Shown here: in pieces, positions 1 to 5,518 of the stretch
How the letters are laid out: every line of letters begins with the position of its first letter
How positions within the stretch are numbered: position 1 is the stretch's first letter
Origin: Prevotellaceae bacterium
GTDB lineage: Bacteria; Bacteroidota; Bacteroidia; Bacteroidales; UBA932
DNA length: 6,946 nt
Direction of reading: 5' to 3'
NCBI GenBank assembly: GCA_031267155.1
Contig: JAIRZR010000059.1
Coordinates: forward strand, 1 to 6,946
The notes under the pieces: model-generated
Database searches by the model: none
What the model saw: only the letters and a program-made list of their open reading frames with translations
Told to the model about the DNA's origin: nothing
Translations under genes and position numbers: made by a program

Positions 1-71
1 GCCTGTTGAACCAGATTTTTGATCTGCGACACTATGTCTGCAGGAATCATAATGGAATGCTTGTCTTCCAT
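1..71 (-). CDS. Unrecognised protein, N-terminal fragment (runs off window)
   Basis: The minus strand opens with ATG at 71 and reads about 23 codons (MEDKHSIMIPADIVSQIKNL...) before leaving the window. The start is supported by a Bacteroidota-type -7 box at 112-119, leaving an AT-rich leader of about 40 nt. The fragment has no transmembrane stretch and does not look like SecE, the protein usually encoded after tRNA-Trp in Bacteroidales. It is too short for a family assignment. The start codon is fairly secure; the function is unknown. Confidence 0.55.
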   Translation of the reverse strand, partial: MEDKHSIMIPADIVSQIKNLVQQ

Positions 72-111
72 GTCTTTAACTAATTTAATTAATATTAAAA
101 AATAATTGCCG

Positions 112-119
112 CAAAGGTA
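112..119 (-). promoter_or_regulatory. Bacteroidota -7 promoter box (TACCTTTG) for the gene starting at 71
   Basis: The reverse strand reads TACCTTTG, a match to the Bacteroidota consensus TAnnTTTG. The expected -33 TTG, about 19-20 nt upstream, is only approximated (TTATG near 135-145). Transcription would begin near 105 and leave a short AT-rich 5' UTR. It implies that the edge gene is transcribed separately from tRNA-Trp. Confidence 0.5.
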
Positions 120-163
120 GTAATTATTTATAACATAAAACGGATTTTATTTGAACACACCGG

Positions 164-220
164 CAAAATCCTTGCGGTTGCCCTAAATCCGGACGTGGTG
201 AATAGGGCGACCGCATTTTG
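164..220 (-). other. Long imperfect hairpin between tRNA-Trp and the edge gene
   Basis: Arms 174-185 and 203-214 pair over 12 bp with one mismatch around a 17-nt loop. The stem extends through the outer arms 164-169 (CAAAAT) and 215-220 (ATTTTG), with a 4-nt bulge on one side. It lies downstream of tRNA-Trp on the minus strand, but no T-run follows at once, so it is not a classical intrinsic terminator. It may be a degenerate terminator, a processing structure or a REP-like palindrome. Confidence 0.5.
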
Positions 221-282
221 AGGATGTCCGAAAAGAGTCGAGTCAAATTACATGATTTTGTTGTACACCTATTTTGATTGAG

Positions 283-353
283 CAGGGGTGGAGAGATTCG
301 AACTCCCATCAACGGTTTTGGAGACCGCTATTCTGCCCTTGAACTACACCCCT
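283..353 (-). tRNA. tRNA-Trp (anticodon CCA)
   Basis: The minus strand folds as a cloverleaf: acceptor AGGGGTG pairs with CACCCCT, discriminator G, and the T arm contains GTTCGAATC. The anticodon stem is GCGGT/ACCGT around a loop carrying CCA, which reads UGG. No 3' CCA is encoded. It follows tuf, the usual Bacteroidales arrangement, but an intrinsic terminator lies between the two and its T-run abuts the first base of this tRNA. Confidence 0.97.
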
Positions 354-397
354 AAAAAAGAGTTGGCCCCTTTGTTGAGTATAAAAAAGACCAACTC
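354..397 (-). terminator. Intrinsic terminator after tuf
   Basis: On the minus strand GAGTTGG (397-391) pairs perfectly with CCAACTC (366-360) across a 24-nt loop, followed at once by six T (359-354). It begins 17 nt after the tuf stop codon and ends exactly where tRNA-Trp begins. It may reduce read-through into tRNA-Trp or serve as a processing hairpin. Confidence 0.7.
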
Positions 398-414
398 AAA
401 AAAAAAGAGAGAAA

Positions 415-1605
415 TTATTCGATTATTTCAGTTATCTGTCCTGCACCAACCGTACGACCGCCTTCGCGTATTGCAAAACGGAGGTTCAAGTTCAGAGCAA
501 CAGGATAAATCAGCGTAACTGTAATTGTAACATTATCACCCGGCATAACCATTTCTACACCTTCCGGCAATTCCACTTCACCTGTAATATCAAGTGTACG
601 CAGGTAGAACTGGGGACGGTATTTGTTGTGGAATGGAGTATGACGTCCGCCTTCTTCTTTCTTCAAGACATAAATTTCAGCTTTGAATTTAGTATGAGGC
701 GTGATAGTATTCGGACGTGCAATAACCTGTCCACGTTTGATTTCCTTCTTGTCGATACCGCGGAGCAACAAGCCGACATTATCGCCTGCTTCACCCTGGT
801 CAAGAAGTTTACGGAACATTTCGACGCCTGTAACCACCGATTTCCTTGGTTTTTCGCCCAAGCCGATGATTTCAACTTCTTCCTGTACCTTAATGATACC
901 GGTTTCGATACGTCCTGTAGCAACAGTTCCGCGACCCGTGATGGAGAATACGTCTTCTACAGGCATGAGGAACGGTTTCTGGTTTTCGCGCGGAGGGATG
1001 GGAATATACTCGTCAACCGCATCCATCAGCTCAAGCACTTTCGCTTCCCATTCAGGATCGCCGTTCAAAGCGCCCAGTGCGGAACCTCTGATAACGGGAG
1101 CGTTGTCGCCGTCGAACTGATAGAAGCTCAGAAGCTCGCGCAATTCCATTTCAACAAGTTCCAGCATTTCGGGATCGTCAACAGCATCAACTTTGTTCAT
1201 GAAAACAACGATACGGGGCACATTCACCTGACGGGCCAGAAGAATATGTTCGCGAGTCTGGGGCATGGGACCGTCGGTAGCGGCGCACACCAAAATAGCG
1301 CCGTCCATCTGGGCAGCGCCCGTAACCATATTCTTGACATAGTCGGCGTGACCGGGACAGTCAACGTGAGCATAATGGCGTTTAGCCGTCTGATACTCAA
1401 CGTGAGCAGTGTTAATAGTTATACCTCTTTCCTTTTCTTCGGGGGCATTATCGATGGAATCGAAACTGCGGATTTCGGAAGAATAGCCTTGCTTTGCTAA
1501 CACAGAGGTAATAGCGGCAGTAAGAGTGGTTTTACCATGATCGACGTGACCGATGGTGCCAATATTTACGTGCGGCTTGGATCTGTCAAATTTTTCTTTT
1601 GCCAT
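415..1605 (-). CDS. tuf: Translation elongation factor Tu
   Basis: A complete 396-aa EF-Tu, the GTPase that delivers aminoacyl-tRNA to the ribosomal A site. All five G motifs are intact: G1 GHVDHGKT at residues 19-26, switch I RGITIN at 60-65, G3 DCPGH at 82-86 including the catalytic His86, G4 NKVD at 137-140 and G5 SAL at 175-177. Domains 2 and 3 follow to the conserved ending GGRTVGAGQITEIIE. The length fits the family (about 393-396 aa) and the ATG gives the usual MAKEKF start. The gene lies about 70 nt downstream of tRNA-Thr(GGU) and is probably cotranscribed with the four tRNAs from the promoter near 2131-2160. An 18-bp perfect palindrome sits 13-30 nt upstream of the start codon. There is no frameshift or missing residue. 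Confidence 0.99.
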   Translation of the reverse strand: MAKEKFDRSKPHVNIGTIGHVDHGKTTLTAAITSVLAKQGYSSEIRSFDSIDNAPEEKERGITINTAHVEYQTAKRHYAHVDCPGHADYVKNMVTGAAQMDGAILVCAATDGPMPQTREHILLARQVNVPRIVVFMNKVDAVDDPEMLELVEMELRELLSFYQFDGDNAPVIRGSALGALNGDPEWEAKVLELMDAVDEYIPIPPRENQKPFLMPVEDVFSITGRGTVATGRIETGIIKVQEEVEIIGLGEKPRKSVVTGVEMFRKLLDQGEAGDNVGLLLRGIDKKEIKRGQVIARPNTITPHTKFKAEIYVLKKEEGGRHTPFHNKYRPQFYLRTLDITGEVELPEGVEMVMPGDNVTITVTLIYPVALNLNLRFAIREGGRTVGAGQITEIIE

Positions 1606-1617
1606 AATTATAGAATC

Positions 1618-1635
1618 ATTTTTAACGTTAAAAAT
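1618..1635. promoter_or_regulatory. 18-bp perfect palindrome upstream of tuf
   Basis: ATTTTTAACGTTAAAAAT is its own reverse complement and lies in the leader between tRNA-Thr(GGU) and the tuf start at 1605. It could be an operator or a small hairpin near the ribosome-binding region. The flanking sequence is very AT-rich, so a chance palindrome is possible. Confidence 0.4.
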
Positions 1636-1678
1636 TACTTATTTTTTCTTTATATACTTTTATAATTCAAAATCTTAG

Positions 1679-1750
<72 letters not shown>

Positions 1751-1821
1751 ATTGTTCCCAAGATAAAGGACATGCTGCAAAAAACTTTCCCGACATGTTA
1801 CCTTACACCTTTTCTCTATAG

Positions 1822-1894
1822 AGCGGAAGACGAGGTTCGAACTCGCGACCCTCAGCTTGGAAGGCTGATGCTCTACCAACTGAGCTACTTCCGC
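1822..1894 (-). tRNA. tRNA-Gly (anticodon TCC)
   Basis: Acceptor GCGGAAG pairs perfectly with CTTCCGC. The D arm contains AGCTCAGTTGGTAGAGC, the anticodon stem CAGCC/GGCTG-type pairing encloses TCC, and the T arm has GTTCGAAC. The discriminator is U and no CCA is encoded. It is the third tRNA of the operon that leads into tuf. Confidence 0.97.
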
Positions 1895-1908
1895 ATATCT
1901 ATGGTCTG

Positions 1909-1991
1909 TGGGGAGAGCAGGATTCGAACCTACGAAGTCGTACGACAGCAGATTTACAGTCTGCCCCAGTTGGCCACTTTGGTATCTCCCC
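1909..1991 (-). tRNA. tRNA-Tyr (anticodon GTA)
   Basis: A class II tRNA of 83 nt. Acceptor GGGGAGA pairs with TCTCCCC, discriminator A. Anticodon stem CAGAC/ATCTG-type pairing encloses GTA, followed by a long variable arm (TGTCGTACGACTT) and T-loop GTTCGAATC. It lies between tRNA-Thr(UGU) and tRNA-Gly, 14 nt from the tRNA-Gly gene. Confidence 0.97.
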
Positions 1992-2003
1992 AGATGATTA
2001 ACG

Positions 2004-2077
2004 AGCCGATGGAGGGATTCGAACCCACGACCAGCTGATTACAAATCAGCTGCTCTGGCCAACTGAGCTACATCGGC
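2004..2077 (-). tRNA. tRNA-Thr (anticodon TGT)
   Basis: First gene of the tRNA-tuf operon. Acceptor GCCGATG pairs perfectly with CATCGGC, the anticodon stem GCTGA/TCAGC encloses TGT, and the T arm contains GTTCGAATC; discriminator U. The 5' end lies about 50 nt downstream of a strong Bacteroidota promoter. Confidence 0.97.
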
Positions 2078-2130
2078 ATTAATCTTCTTTCACAATTCAA
2101 TGAGCATGCTTTTGACTTCAAAAGCGGGGA

Positions 2131-2160
2131 CAAAAGTACTGCTTTTTTTTATTCCTGCAA
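2131..2160 (-). promoter_or_regulatory. Promoter of the tRNA-tuf operon
   Basis: The reverse strand has TTTTGC (TTG at 2160-2158), a 19-nt spacer, then TACTTTTG at 2138-2131. This matches the Bacteroidota -33 TTG and -7 TAnnTTTG elements at the expected spacing. Transcription would start near 2125, about 50 nt before tRNA-Thr(UGU). It is the best-formed promoter in the window. Confidence 0.8.
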
Positions 2161-2283
2161 AATTTTCTATAAAGATTTTGTGAAAGATCATCTTTCTCCC
2201 GTATCAAATAATTATATATCATTGTATTGTATTCAAAACTTTCTATTGCTGTCAACAAACTCATATCGCATAAAAACCTAAAA

Positions 2284-2306
2284 GATGTATTTTTAATTCA
2301 TACATC
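2284..2306. other. Small perfect hairpin in the divergent intergenic region
   Basis: GATGTAT (2284-2290) and ATACATC (2300-2306) form a perfect 7-bp stem with a 9-nt loop. On the minus strand it is followed by TTTT, so it could be a weak terminator in that direction, although no minus-strand gene is visible upstream of it here. Confidence 0.4.
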
Positions 2307-2321
2307 AGGGAGAAAATCTCT

Positions 2322-2390
2322 CGCCTTCAGGCGACGATTGTAGGAGCAAGGCATGCCTCTGCCCATACGCAAGTTGCCCGTCTCTGTCGC
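2322..2390. repeat. REP-like palindromic cluster
   Basis: The gene-free stretch 2161-2466 contains a compact group of inverted repeats: a CGCC-TTCA-GGCG hairpin at 2322-2333, an imperfect palindrome at 2340-2368 centred on GGCATGCC, and outer arms GCGAC (2331-2335) and GTCGC (2386-2390) that could close a cruciform. Its GC content exceeds that of the flanks. It resembles dispersed intergenic palindromes of other bacteria, but copy number cannot be judged here. I see no coding sequence in the rest of the stretch. Confidence 0.4.
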
Positions 2391-2466
2391 ACAGGATGTT
2401 TATTTCGGTTTTTTGCCAAATTGCCTAAAATATTTCAGCAAATTAATGGATAATTAAAATATTTAT

Positions 2467-2474
2467 TAATTTTG
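2467..2474 (+). promoter_or_regulatory. Bacteroidota -7 box (TAATTTTG) for the reductase operon
   Basis: TAATTTTG matches TAnnTTTG and lies about 83 nt before the ATG at 2557, leaving an AT-rich leader. The -33 element is weak: TGG at 2447-2449, 17 nt upstream of the box, is the nearest candidate. No Shine-Dalgarno sequence precedes the start, which is usual in Bacteroidota. Confidence 0.5.
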
Positions 2475-2556
2475 CGGCGGAATAAAGCACAGATTTTAAT
2501 AAAGCGCTATACTTATTTATTAAGGATTTTATAGTATAAACATAAATTATTTCGTT

Positions 2557-3738
2557 ATGAAAAGTATTAACAGACGTAAATTTTTAAGTATTTCTGCTTT
2601 GGCAGGAGCAGGTGCAGTTGTGCCGCAGATAATTGGTCGCAAGGCTATTGCAGCGCCGGTTGACGGTGCGGAAAAAGAAATCGTTACCCGTCAGCTGGGC
2701 AGGACGGGAATGACGATACCCATTTTGAGCATGGGCGTTATGAAGGCGGATAATCCCGCTGTCGTTCGTGCGGCTTACAATGCGGGACTCACTCATTTTG
2801 ACACCGCTCACGGCTATCAGAATGGTAAAAACGAAGAAATGCTCGGAGTTTTTTTCAAAGACAAGGATCGCAGCACTTTCACTGTCGCAACGAAAGGCAA
2901 GGCGAATCTCAAGTCGGATAATTTCGAACAGGAATACGAAGAATTGCTGAACACAAGTCTTCGCCGCCTGCAAATGGATTATGTGGACATTTTTTATGCG
3001 CATGCTATTGGAGACCTGGGAACTGTCAATAACCCGCGCCTGATTAAGATGCTGAAGAAGTTTAAAGACGAAGGTAAAGTCAGGCACATAGGTTTTTCCA
3101 CACATGCAAATAAGCCGGCTCAGATCGACGAGGCTATTGCAGCGGGAATTTACGAGGTGTGTCTGGTCAGCTACAATTTCAAACTGGATATCCTTTCCGA
3201 ACTGGAGGCCGCCATTCAGCGCGGAGTGAAAGCCGGAATGGGTTTCGTTGCCATGAAATCGATGGTTGGAGGCGTAGAAGACGCCGACGCAAAATCGAAG
3301 GTAAACGGCGCCGCCTGCCTGCGCTGGGTCTGGAAAAACCCGAATATCACAACGGCAATACCGGGATTTACAAGTTTCGATTTGCTGGAAAACTGTCTGG
3401 AAGCGGCTCATTCGCCCAAACTTGGCGAATCGGATATCAAATATCTGGCAGGACTGAAGGAGAAGGAACTGCTCTATTGCCAAAACTGTGGCAATTGTGT
3501 GAAGCAGTGCTCAAAACATCTGCCCATTCCCGACATTATGCGCGCATACATGTATAACTACGGCTACAAATATCCCTCCCTCTCGAAGGATACTCTGACC
3601 GAACTGGCTGTTGCAAACAACGCATGTGCGGGATGTGAAAAATGTACGGTAACACGATGCTCTTCAGGATTTAATGTTGCCAGTAAAATTGCGGCGATCA
3701 CTCCGATTGTTGACGTACCTTCCCATTTCCTGGCATAA
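2557..3738 (+). CDS. Tat-exported aldo/keto reductase with C-terminal iron-sulfur motifs
   Basis: A complete 393-aa protein. Residues 1-33 form a twin-arginine signal (NRRKFLS followed by an Ala/Gly-rich hydrophobic stretch), implying folded export with cofactors already bound. Residues about 45-300 are an aldo/keto reductase barrel starting RQLGRTGMTIP; the catalytic tetrad of the family appears as Asp82, Tyr87, Lys113 and His149. The C-terminus has two Cys clusters: C308-x2-C311-x2-C314-x3-C318 and C357-x2-C360-x2-C363-x4-C368, each able to hold a 4Fe-4S centre. Reductases of this layout are known in anaerobes, but the substrate cannot be read from sequence; NADPH use and electron transfer through the clusters are inferences. 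It is probably cotranscribed with the secreted protein gene 6 nt downstream. Residues and length are intact, with no frameshift. Confidence 0.93.
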   Translation: MKSINRRKFLSISALAGAGAVVPQIIGRKAIAAPVDGAEKEIVTRQLGRTGMTIPILSMGVMKADNPAVVRAAYNAGLTHFDTAHGYQNGKNEEMLGVFFKDKDRSTFTVATKGKANLKSDNFEQEYEELLNTSLRRLQMDYVDIFYAHAIGDLGTVNNPRLIKMLKKFKDEGKVRHIGFSTHANKPAQIDEAIAAGIYEVCLVSYNFKLDILSELEAAIQRGVKAGMGFVAMKSMVGGVEDADAKSKVNGAACLRWVWKNPNITTAIPGFTSFDLLENCLEAAHSPKLGESDIKYLAGLKEKELLYCQNCGNCVKQCSKHLPIPDIMRAYMYNYGYKYPSLSKDTLTELAVANNACAGCEKCTVTRCSSGFNVASKIAAITPIVDVPSHFLA

Positions 3739-3744
3739 AACGGC

Positions 3745-4614
3745 ATGAAGCGTAAAATTCCATACCTTTTATTGATCCTGTTCAGCCTTGCGGGACAGGT
3801 CTTTGCGCAGACGCCTGAAAATATACATTCATACTTGCCTGCAATCAAAGACTGGTCGATATCGCCTGAAATAGAGGTGTTTGACAGCGATAATCTATAT
3901 GAACGCATCAACGGAGCCGCCCCTCTGTTCCTGGAAAATAATTTCAGGGAAATGACAAGCCTGATATATACCCGTGGCGATGACTACATTACTGTTCAGG
4001 CTTATCGCCATGCAAGTCCGGAGGACGCTTTCGGCATGTATGCTTCCGAACGTTCGTCGGATATGACTTTCTATCCCGGTATTGGAGGCGAAGCGCAGGG
4101 CGACGATTACGGGCTGTTTTTCTTTGCGAACAGGATTTATGTGAAGATGTCGTCAAATGCCAAAAGCGAGACGGTGACTGGCGCGTTTAAGGAAATAGCA
4201 GGGGGACTGGCAGCGAAGATTGATGCAAACGCTTCGTATCCGGACATTTTCAAGCTGTTTCCGAAAGACGGGCTAATCCCCCATACTCAGGCGTATATTA
4301 CCCAAAATTATATCGGGCACGAGTTTCTGAAGCCTGTCCATACGGCTGATTACGATTATGAGGGACAAAAGTTTCAGCTGTTTGTCATTGATGGAAAGAC
4401 AAAAGACGGTGCAAAGAAAGTTTTGAATGACTATTTCGGTTTTACCAAACAGCCGCTGGATTTCAAGGAAGGAAATCTTCGTGCCGAAGACCGTTATAAT
4501 GGTAATATTCCCATGGTCTGGAAAGGACAGTATATTATAGGAGCGTTTCGCGAAAACGGCGAGGATTTTTCCAAAGATATATATGAGTTCCTAAACCGGT
4601 TTCAGGCATCATAG
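3745..4614 (+). CDS. Secreted protein resembling the DUF6599 family
   Basis: A complete 289-aa protein with a Sec signal: KRK, then a hydrophobic core (YLLLILFSLAG) and a likely cleavage after VFA at residues 19-21. The mature part carries the motif VFDSDNLYERINGAAPLFLENNF at about residues 45-68, then an alpha/beta pattern rich in aromatic residues with no transmembrane segment. The DNLYERINGAA motif is what I associate with DUF6599, a family of unknown function; that assignment is from memory and moderately confident. The gene begins 6 nt after the reductase stop, so the two are almost certainly one transcript, and both products are exported. A joint periplasmic role, for example as a partner of the reductase, is inference. 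A hairpin overlaps the stop codon region at 4611-4647. Confidence 0.75.
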   Translation: MKRKIPYLLLILFSLAGQVFAQTPENIHSYLPAIKDWSISPEIEVFDSDNLYERINGAAPLFLENNFREMTSLIYTRGDDYITVQAYRHASPEDAFGMYASERSSDMTFYPGIGGEAQGDDYGLFFFANRIYVKMSSNAKSETVTGAFKEIAGGLAAKIDANASYPDIFKLFPKDGLIPHTQAYITQNYIGHEFLKPVHTADYDYEGQKFQLFVIDGKTKDGAKKVLNDYFGFTKQPLDFKEGNLRAEDRYNGNIPMVWKGQYIIGAFRENGEDFSKDIYEFLNRFQAS

Positions 4615-4647
4615 TCATGCAGCAGCCAGTAGTTTCCGGCATGCTAT
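4611..4647 (+). terminator. Possible terminator hairpin after the reductase operon
   Basis: ATAGTCATGC (4611-4620) pairs with GCATGCTAT (4639-4647) as a 9-bp stem with one bulged T and an 18-nt loop. It overlaps the stop codon of the upstream gene. No T-run follows, so it is a weak candidate for an intrinsic terminator. Confidence 0.3.
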
Positions 4648-4688
4648 AATTGTGGACATAGCAGATGTCGAGACATTTCAAGACAAGA

Positions 4689-4774
4689 TTTTTAGAGTTA
4701 AAAGTTAAAGGCTAAGAGTGCTGGCGCGCGTCAGCCAACTTTTAACTCTTAACTTTTAGTTCTTAACTCTAAAA
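4689..4774. repeat. 86-bp palindromic repeat, left border of the accessory block
   Basis: The ends TTTTAGAGTTAA (4690-4701) and TTAACTCTAAAA (4763-4774) are perfect 12-bp inverted repeats. The interior is built from variations of GTTAAAAG and CTTAACTC around a GC-rich centre (GCTGGCGCGCGTCAGC). A shortened copy of the right arm is present in inverted orientation at 6684-6707. It could be a non-autonomous mobile palindrome (MITE-like) or a dispersed intergenic repeat, and it would also form a strong RNA hairpin. Confidence 0.75.
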
Positions 4775-4787
4775 GCCCTTTGGGCTA
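4775..4787. other. Small AGCCC-TTT-GGGCT hairpin
   Basis: A 5-bp perfect stem with a 3-nt loop directly beside the 86-bp palindrome. On the minus strand it is followed by TTTT, giving a minimal terminator-like shape in that direction. It may be part of the same repeat element. Confidence 0.35.
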
Positions 4788-4809
4788 TTATGCGAATGGT
4801 TATTTTGCC

Positions 4810-4817
4810 TACCTTTG
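4810..4817 (+). promoter_or_regulatory. Bacteroidota -7 box (TACCTTTG) ahead of the accessory block
   Basis: TACCTTTG matches TAnnTTTG perfectly. A TTG lies at 4780-4782, 27 nt upstream, which is farther than the usual 19-20 nt, so the -33 element is weak. If active, it would transcribe the GC-rich hairpin block and then the three AT-rich genes from a start near 4824. Confidence 0.45.
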
Positions 4818-4838
4818 CCGCGTAAAAATATTAAGAAG

Positions 4839-5018
4839 ATGATACGCAATATGGACAAAAGACATGCGGGCGATCTTCCCGCAAGAGCGGGCGGTGCGGT
4901 GGCATGCGAAACGTTTGGCGCCCGAAGGGCTTGGGGTTCCCTGCTTTTAACGCGGCGCAGTCCGGAGACTGCGCCGGACAGGAGGATCAGGGGTATTTTA
5001 TGGAAGAATAGGATATGA
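4839..5018 (+). CDS. Doubtful short ORF spanning a GC-rich hairpin block
   Basis: An open frame of 59 codons from ATG 4839 (an alternative ATG is at 4851), rich in Arg, Ala and Gly. The composition is unlike the neighbouring genes: the core is strongly GC-rich while the sequence on both sides is AT-rich. The stop TGA at 5016-5018 overlaps the start of the next gene as ATGA, the arrangement of translationally coupled genes. Against a real gene are the absence of recognisable folds, the low-complexity residue mix and the hairpins at 4878-4891, 4920-4930 and 4953-4976, which suggest the DNA or RNA structure is what is conserved. It may be a leader, a remnant of an older gene end, or a junction sequence of a cassette. 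Confidence 0.25.
   Translation: MIRNMDKRHAGDLPARAGGAVACETFGARRAWGSLLLTRRSPETAPDRRIRGILWKNRI
4878..4976. other. GC-rich block with three perfect hairpins
   Basis: Three adjacent hairpins can be read: CCCGC-AAGA-GCGGG (4878-4891), GCCC-GAA-GGGC (4920-4930) and CGGCGCAGTC-CGGA-GACTGCGCCG (4953-4976), a perfect 10-bp stem with a 4-nt loop. They lie between a -7 promoter box and the first AT-rich gene. The block could be a structured RNA leader, a small RNA, or an imported junction or repeat. I recognise no known RNA family. Confidence 0.55.
4980..4987 (+). promoter_or_regulatory. Strong Shine-Dalgarno sequence followed by a 3-codon minicistron
   Basis: AGGAGGAT lies 12 nt before ATG 5000, which opens the minicistron ATG-GAA-GAA-TAG (5000-5011). 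The next gene starts 3 nt after that stop, at 5015. The arrangement could feed ribosomes into the 161-aa gene by reinitiation; the 4-nt overlap with the upstream frame could do the same. Confidence 0.35.
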
Positions 5019-5500
5019 TAGAAAAAGTTTATGCTGTTAACAGTTATTGGGATATGACAATCATTGAAGGTATTGCCGGCTATAATGACAGGAAATATTA
5101 TTTTAACTGCATTTTTTCCAGTGATGCTGTTGACAATTGGACTGATGCCGATGCTTATGAACTGACTTTACTGGATGATTATATATTTGGTTTAACACTG
5201 GAAAACTGGGAATACTGGAGAAACTGGTTGAATAAATTCAATAAGAAACTTTTATTTGAAATACCTCATCCTGCTAAATATGCAGAAATTAGAAAAATAT
5301 TAACAGTTGATGAAATATTCAATGATAAAGATACAGAAAAAGACATAATTGAATTAACTGAAAAAAATTATCGGAATGAAATCATAATAAATGAATATTT
5401 AAAGAACAGTAAGCCGGTATATAAAGCCAGAGGAACTTTTTTTGGGAAAATCAATGGAATGGATACAAAGGTAGAATGGGAAAATGTAATAAAAATATAA
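5015..5500 (+). CDS. Unrecognised 161-aa protein, immunity-like
   Basis: A soluble, acidic protein rich in Trp, Tyr and Asp/Glu, with no signal peptide or membrane segment. The N-terminal half (MIEKVYAVNSYWDMTIIEG, then YYFNCIFSS) looks beta-rich; the middle has an aromatic stretch LENWEYWRNWLNKFNKK at about residues 65-85, followed by a charged, helix-prone segment and a final strand GTFFGKINGMDTKVEW. I do not recognise a family. The size, acidity, AT-rich codon use and position as the first of three small orphan genes resemble immunity proteins of polymorphic-toxin loci, but no toxin is visible, so this is only a suggestion. The start at 5015 follows GGAAGAA at about 6 nt and overlaps the upstream frame as ATGA. 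Confidence 0.8.
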   Translation: MIEKVYAVNSYWDMTIIEGIAGYNDRKYYFNCIFSSDAVDNWTDADAYELTLLDDYIFGLTLENWEYWRNWLNKFNKKLLFEIPHPAKYAEIRKILTVDEIFNDKDTEKDIIELTEKNYRNEIIINEYLKNSKPVYKARGTFFGKINGMDTKVEWENVIKI

Positions 5501-5507
5501 GGAAAAT

Positions 5508-5514
5508 GGAGGTG
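5508..5514 (+). promoter_or_regulatory. Canonical Shine-Dalgarno sequence for the 201-aa gene
   Basis: GGAGGTG lies 4 nt before ATG 5519 (6 nt from the GGAGG core), an ideal spacing. The reductase and tuf genes have no such element, as is usual in Bacteroidota. It fixes the start at 5519 and hints that this block has a different origin from its neighbours. Confidence 0.7.
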
Positions 5515-5518
5515 GAAA

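Noticed and set aside
288..518. Plus-strand open frame beginning MERFELPS across tRNA-Trp and the tuf 3' end
   Set aside because: It is the same antisense-tRNA artefact, continuing into the tuf terminator and gene end.
628..1500. Long plus-strand open frame of 290 codons opposite tuf
   Set aside because: It is the antisense shadow of the intact EF-Tu gene, whose G motifs are all present. The antisense protein has no recognisable domain.
1772..2038. Plus-strand open frame across the tRNA genes, with repeated segments such as GEDEVRTRDPQ- and GFEPTTS-like text
   Set aside because: These are translated antisense T-arms (GGTTCGAA) of tRNA genes, a familiar false protein signature.
2584..3483. 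Minus-strand open frame of 299 codons opposite the aldo/keto reductase
   Set aside because: It lies wholly within a gene with a clear Tat signal, catalytic tetrad and Cys motifs; the reverse frame is a by-product of its codon use.
4689..4774. Complete insertion sequence
   Set aside because: There are inverted ends but only about 86 bp between them, and no transposase frame anywhere in the window.
4815..4838. TTG start extending the doubtful short frame upstream
   Set aside because: The TTG lies inside the TAnnTTTG promoter box, so it would precede the likely transcription start.
4683..5018. CRISPR array, retron RNA or type III antitoxin RNA repeat
   Set aside because: The repeats are one palindrome plus distinct hairpins, with no regular spacer pattern, no reverse transcriptase, no cas gene and no tandem RNA repeat.
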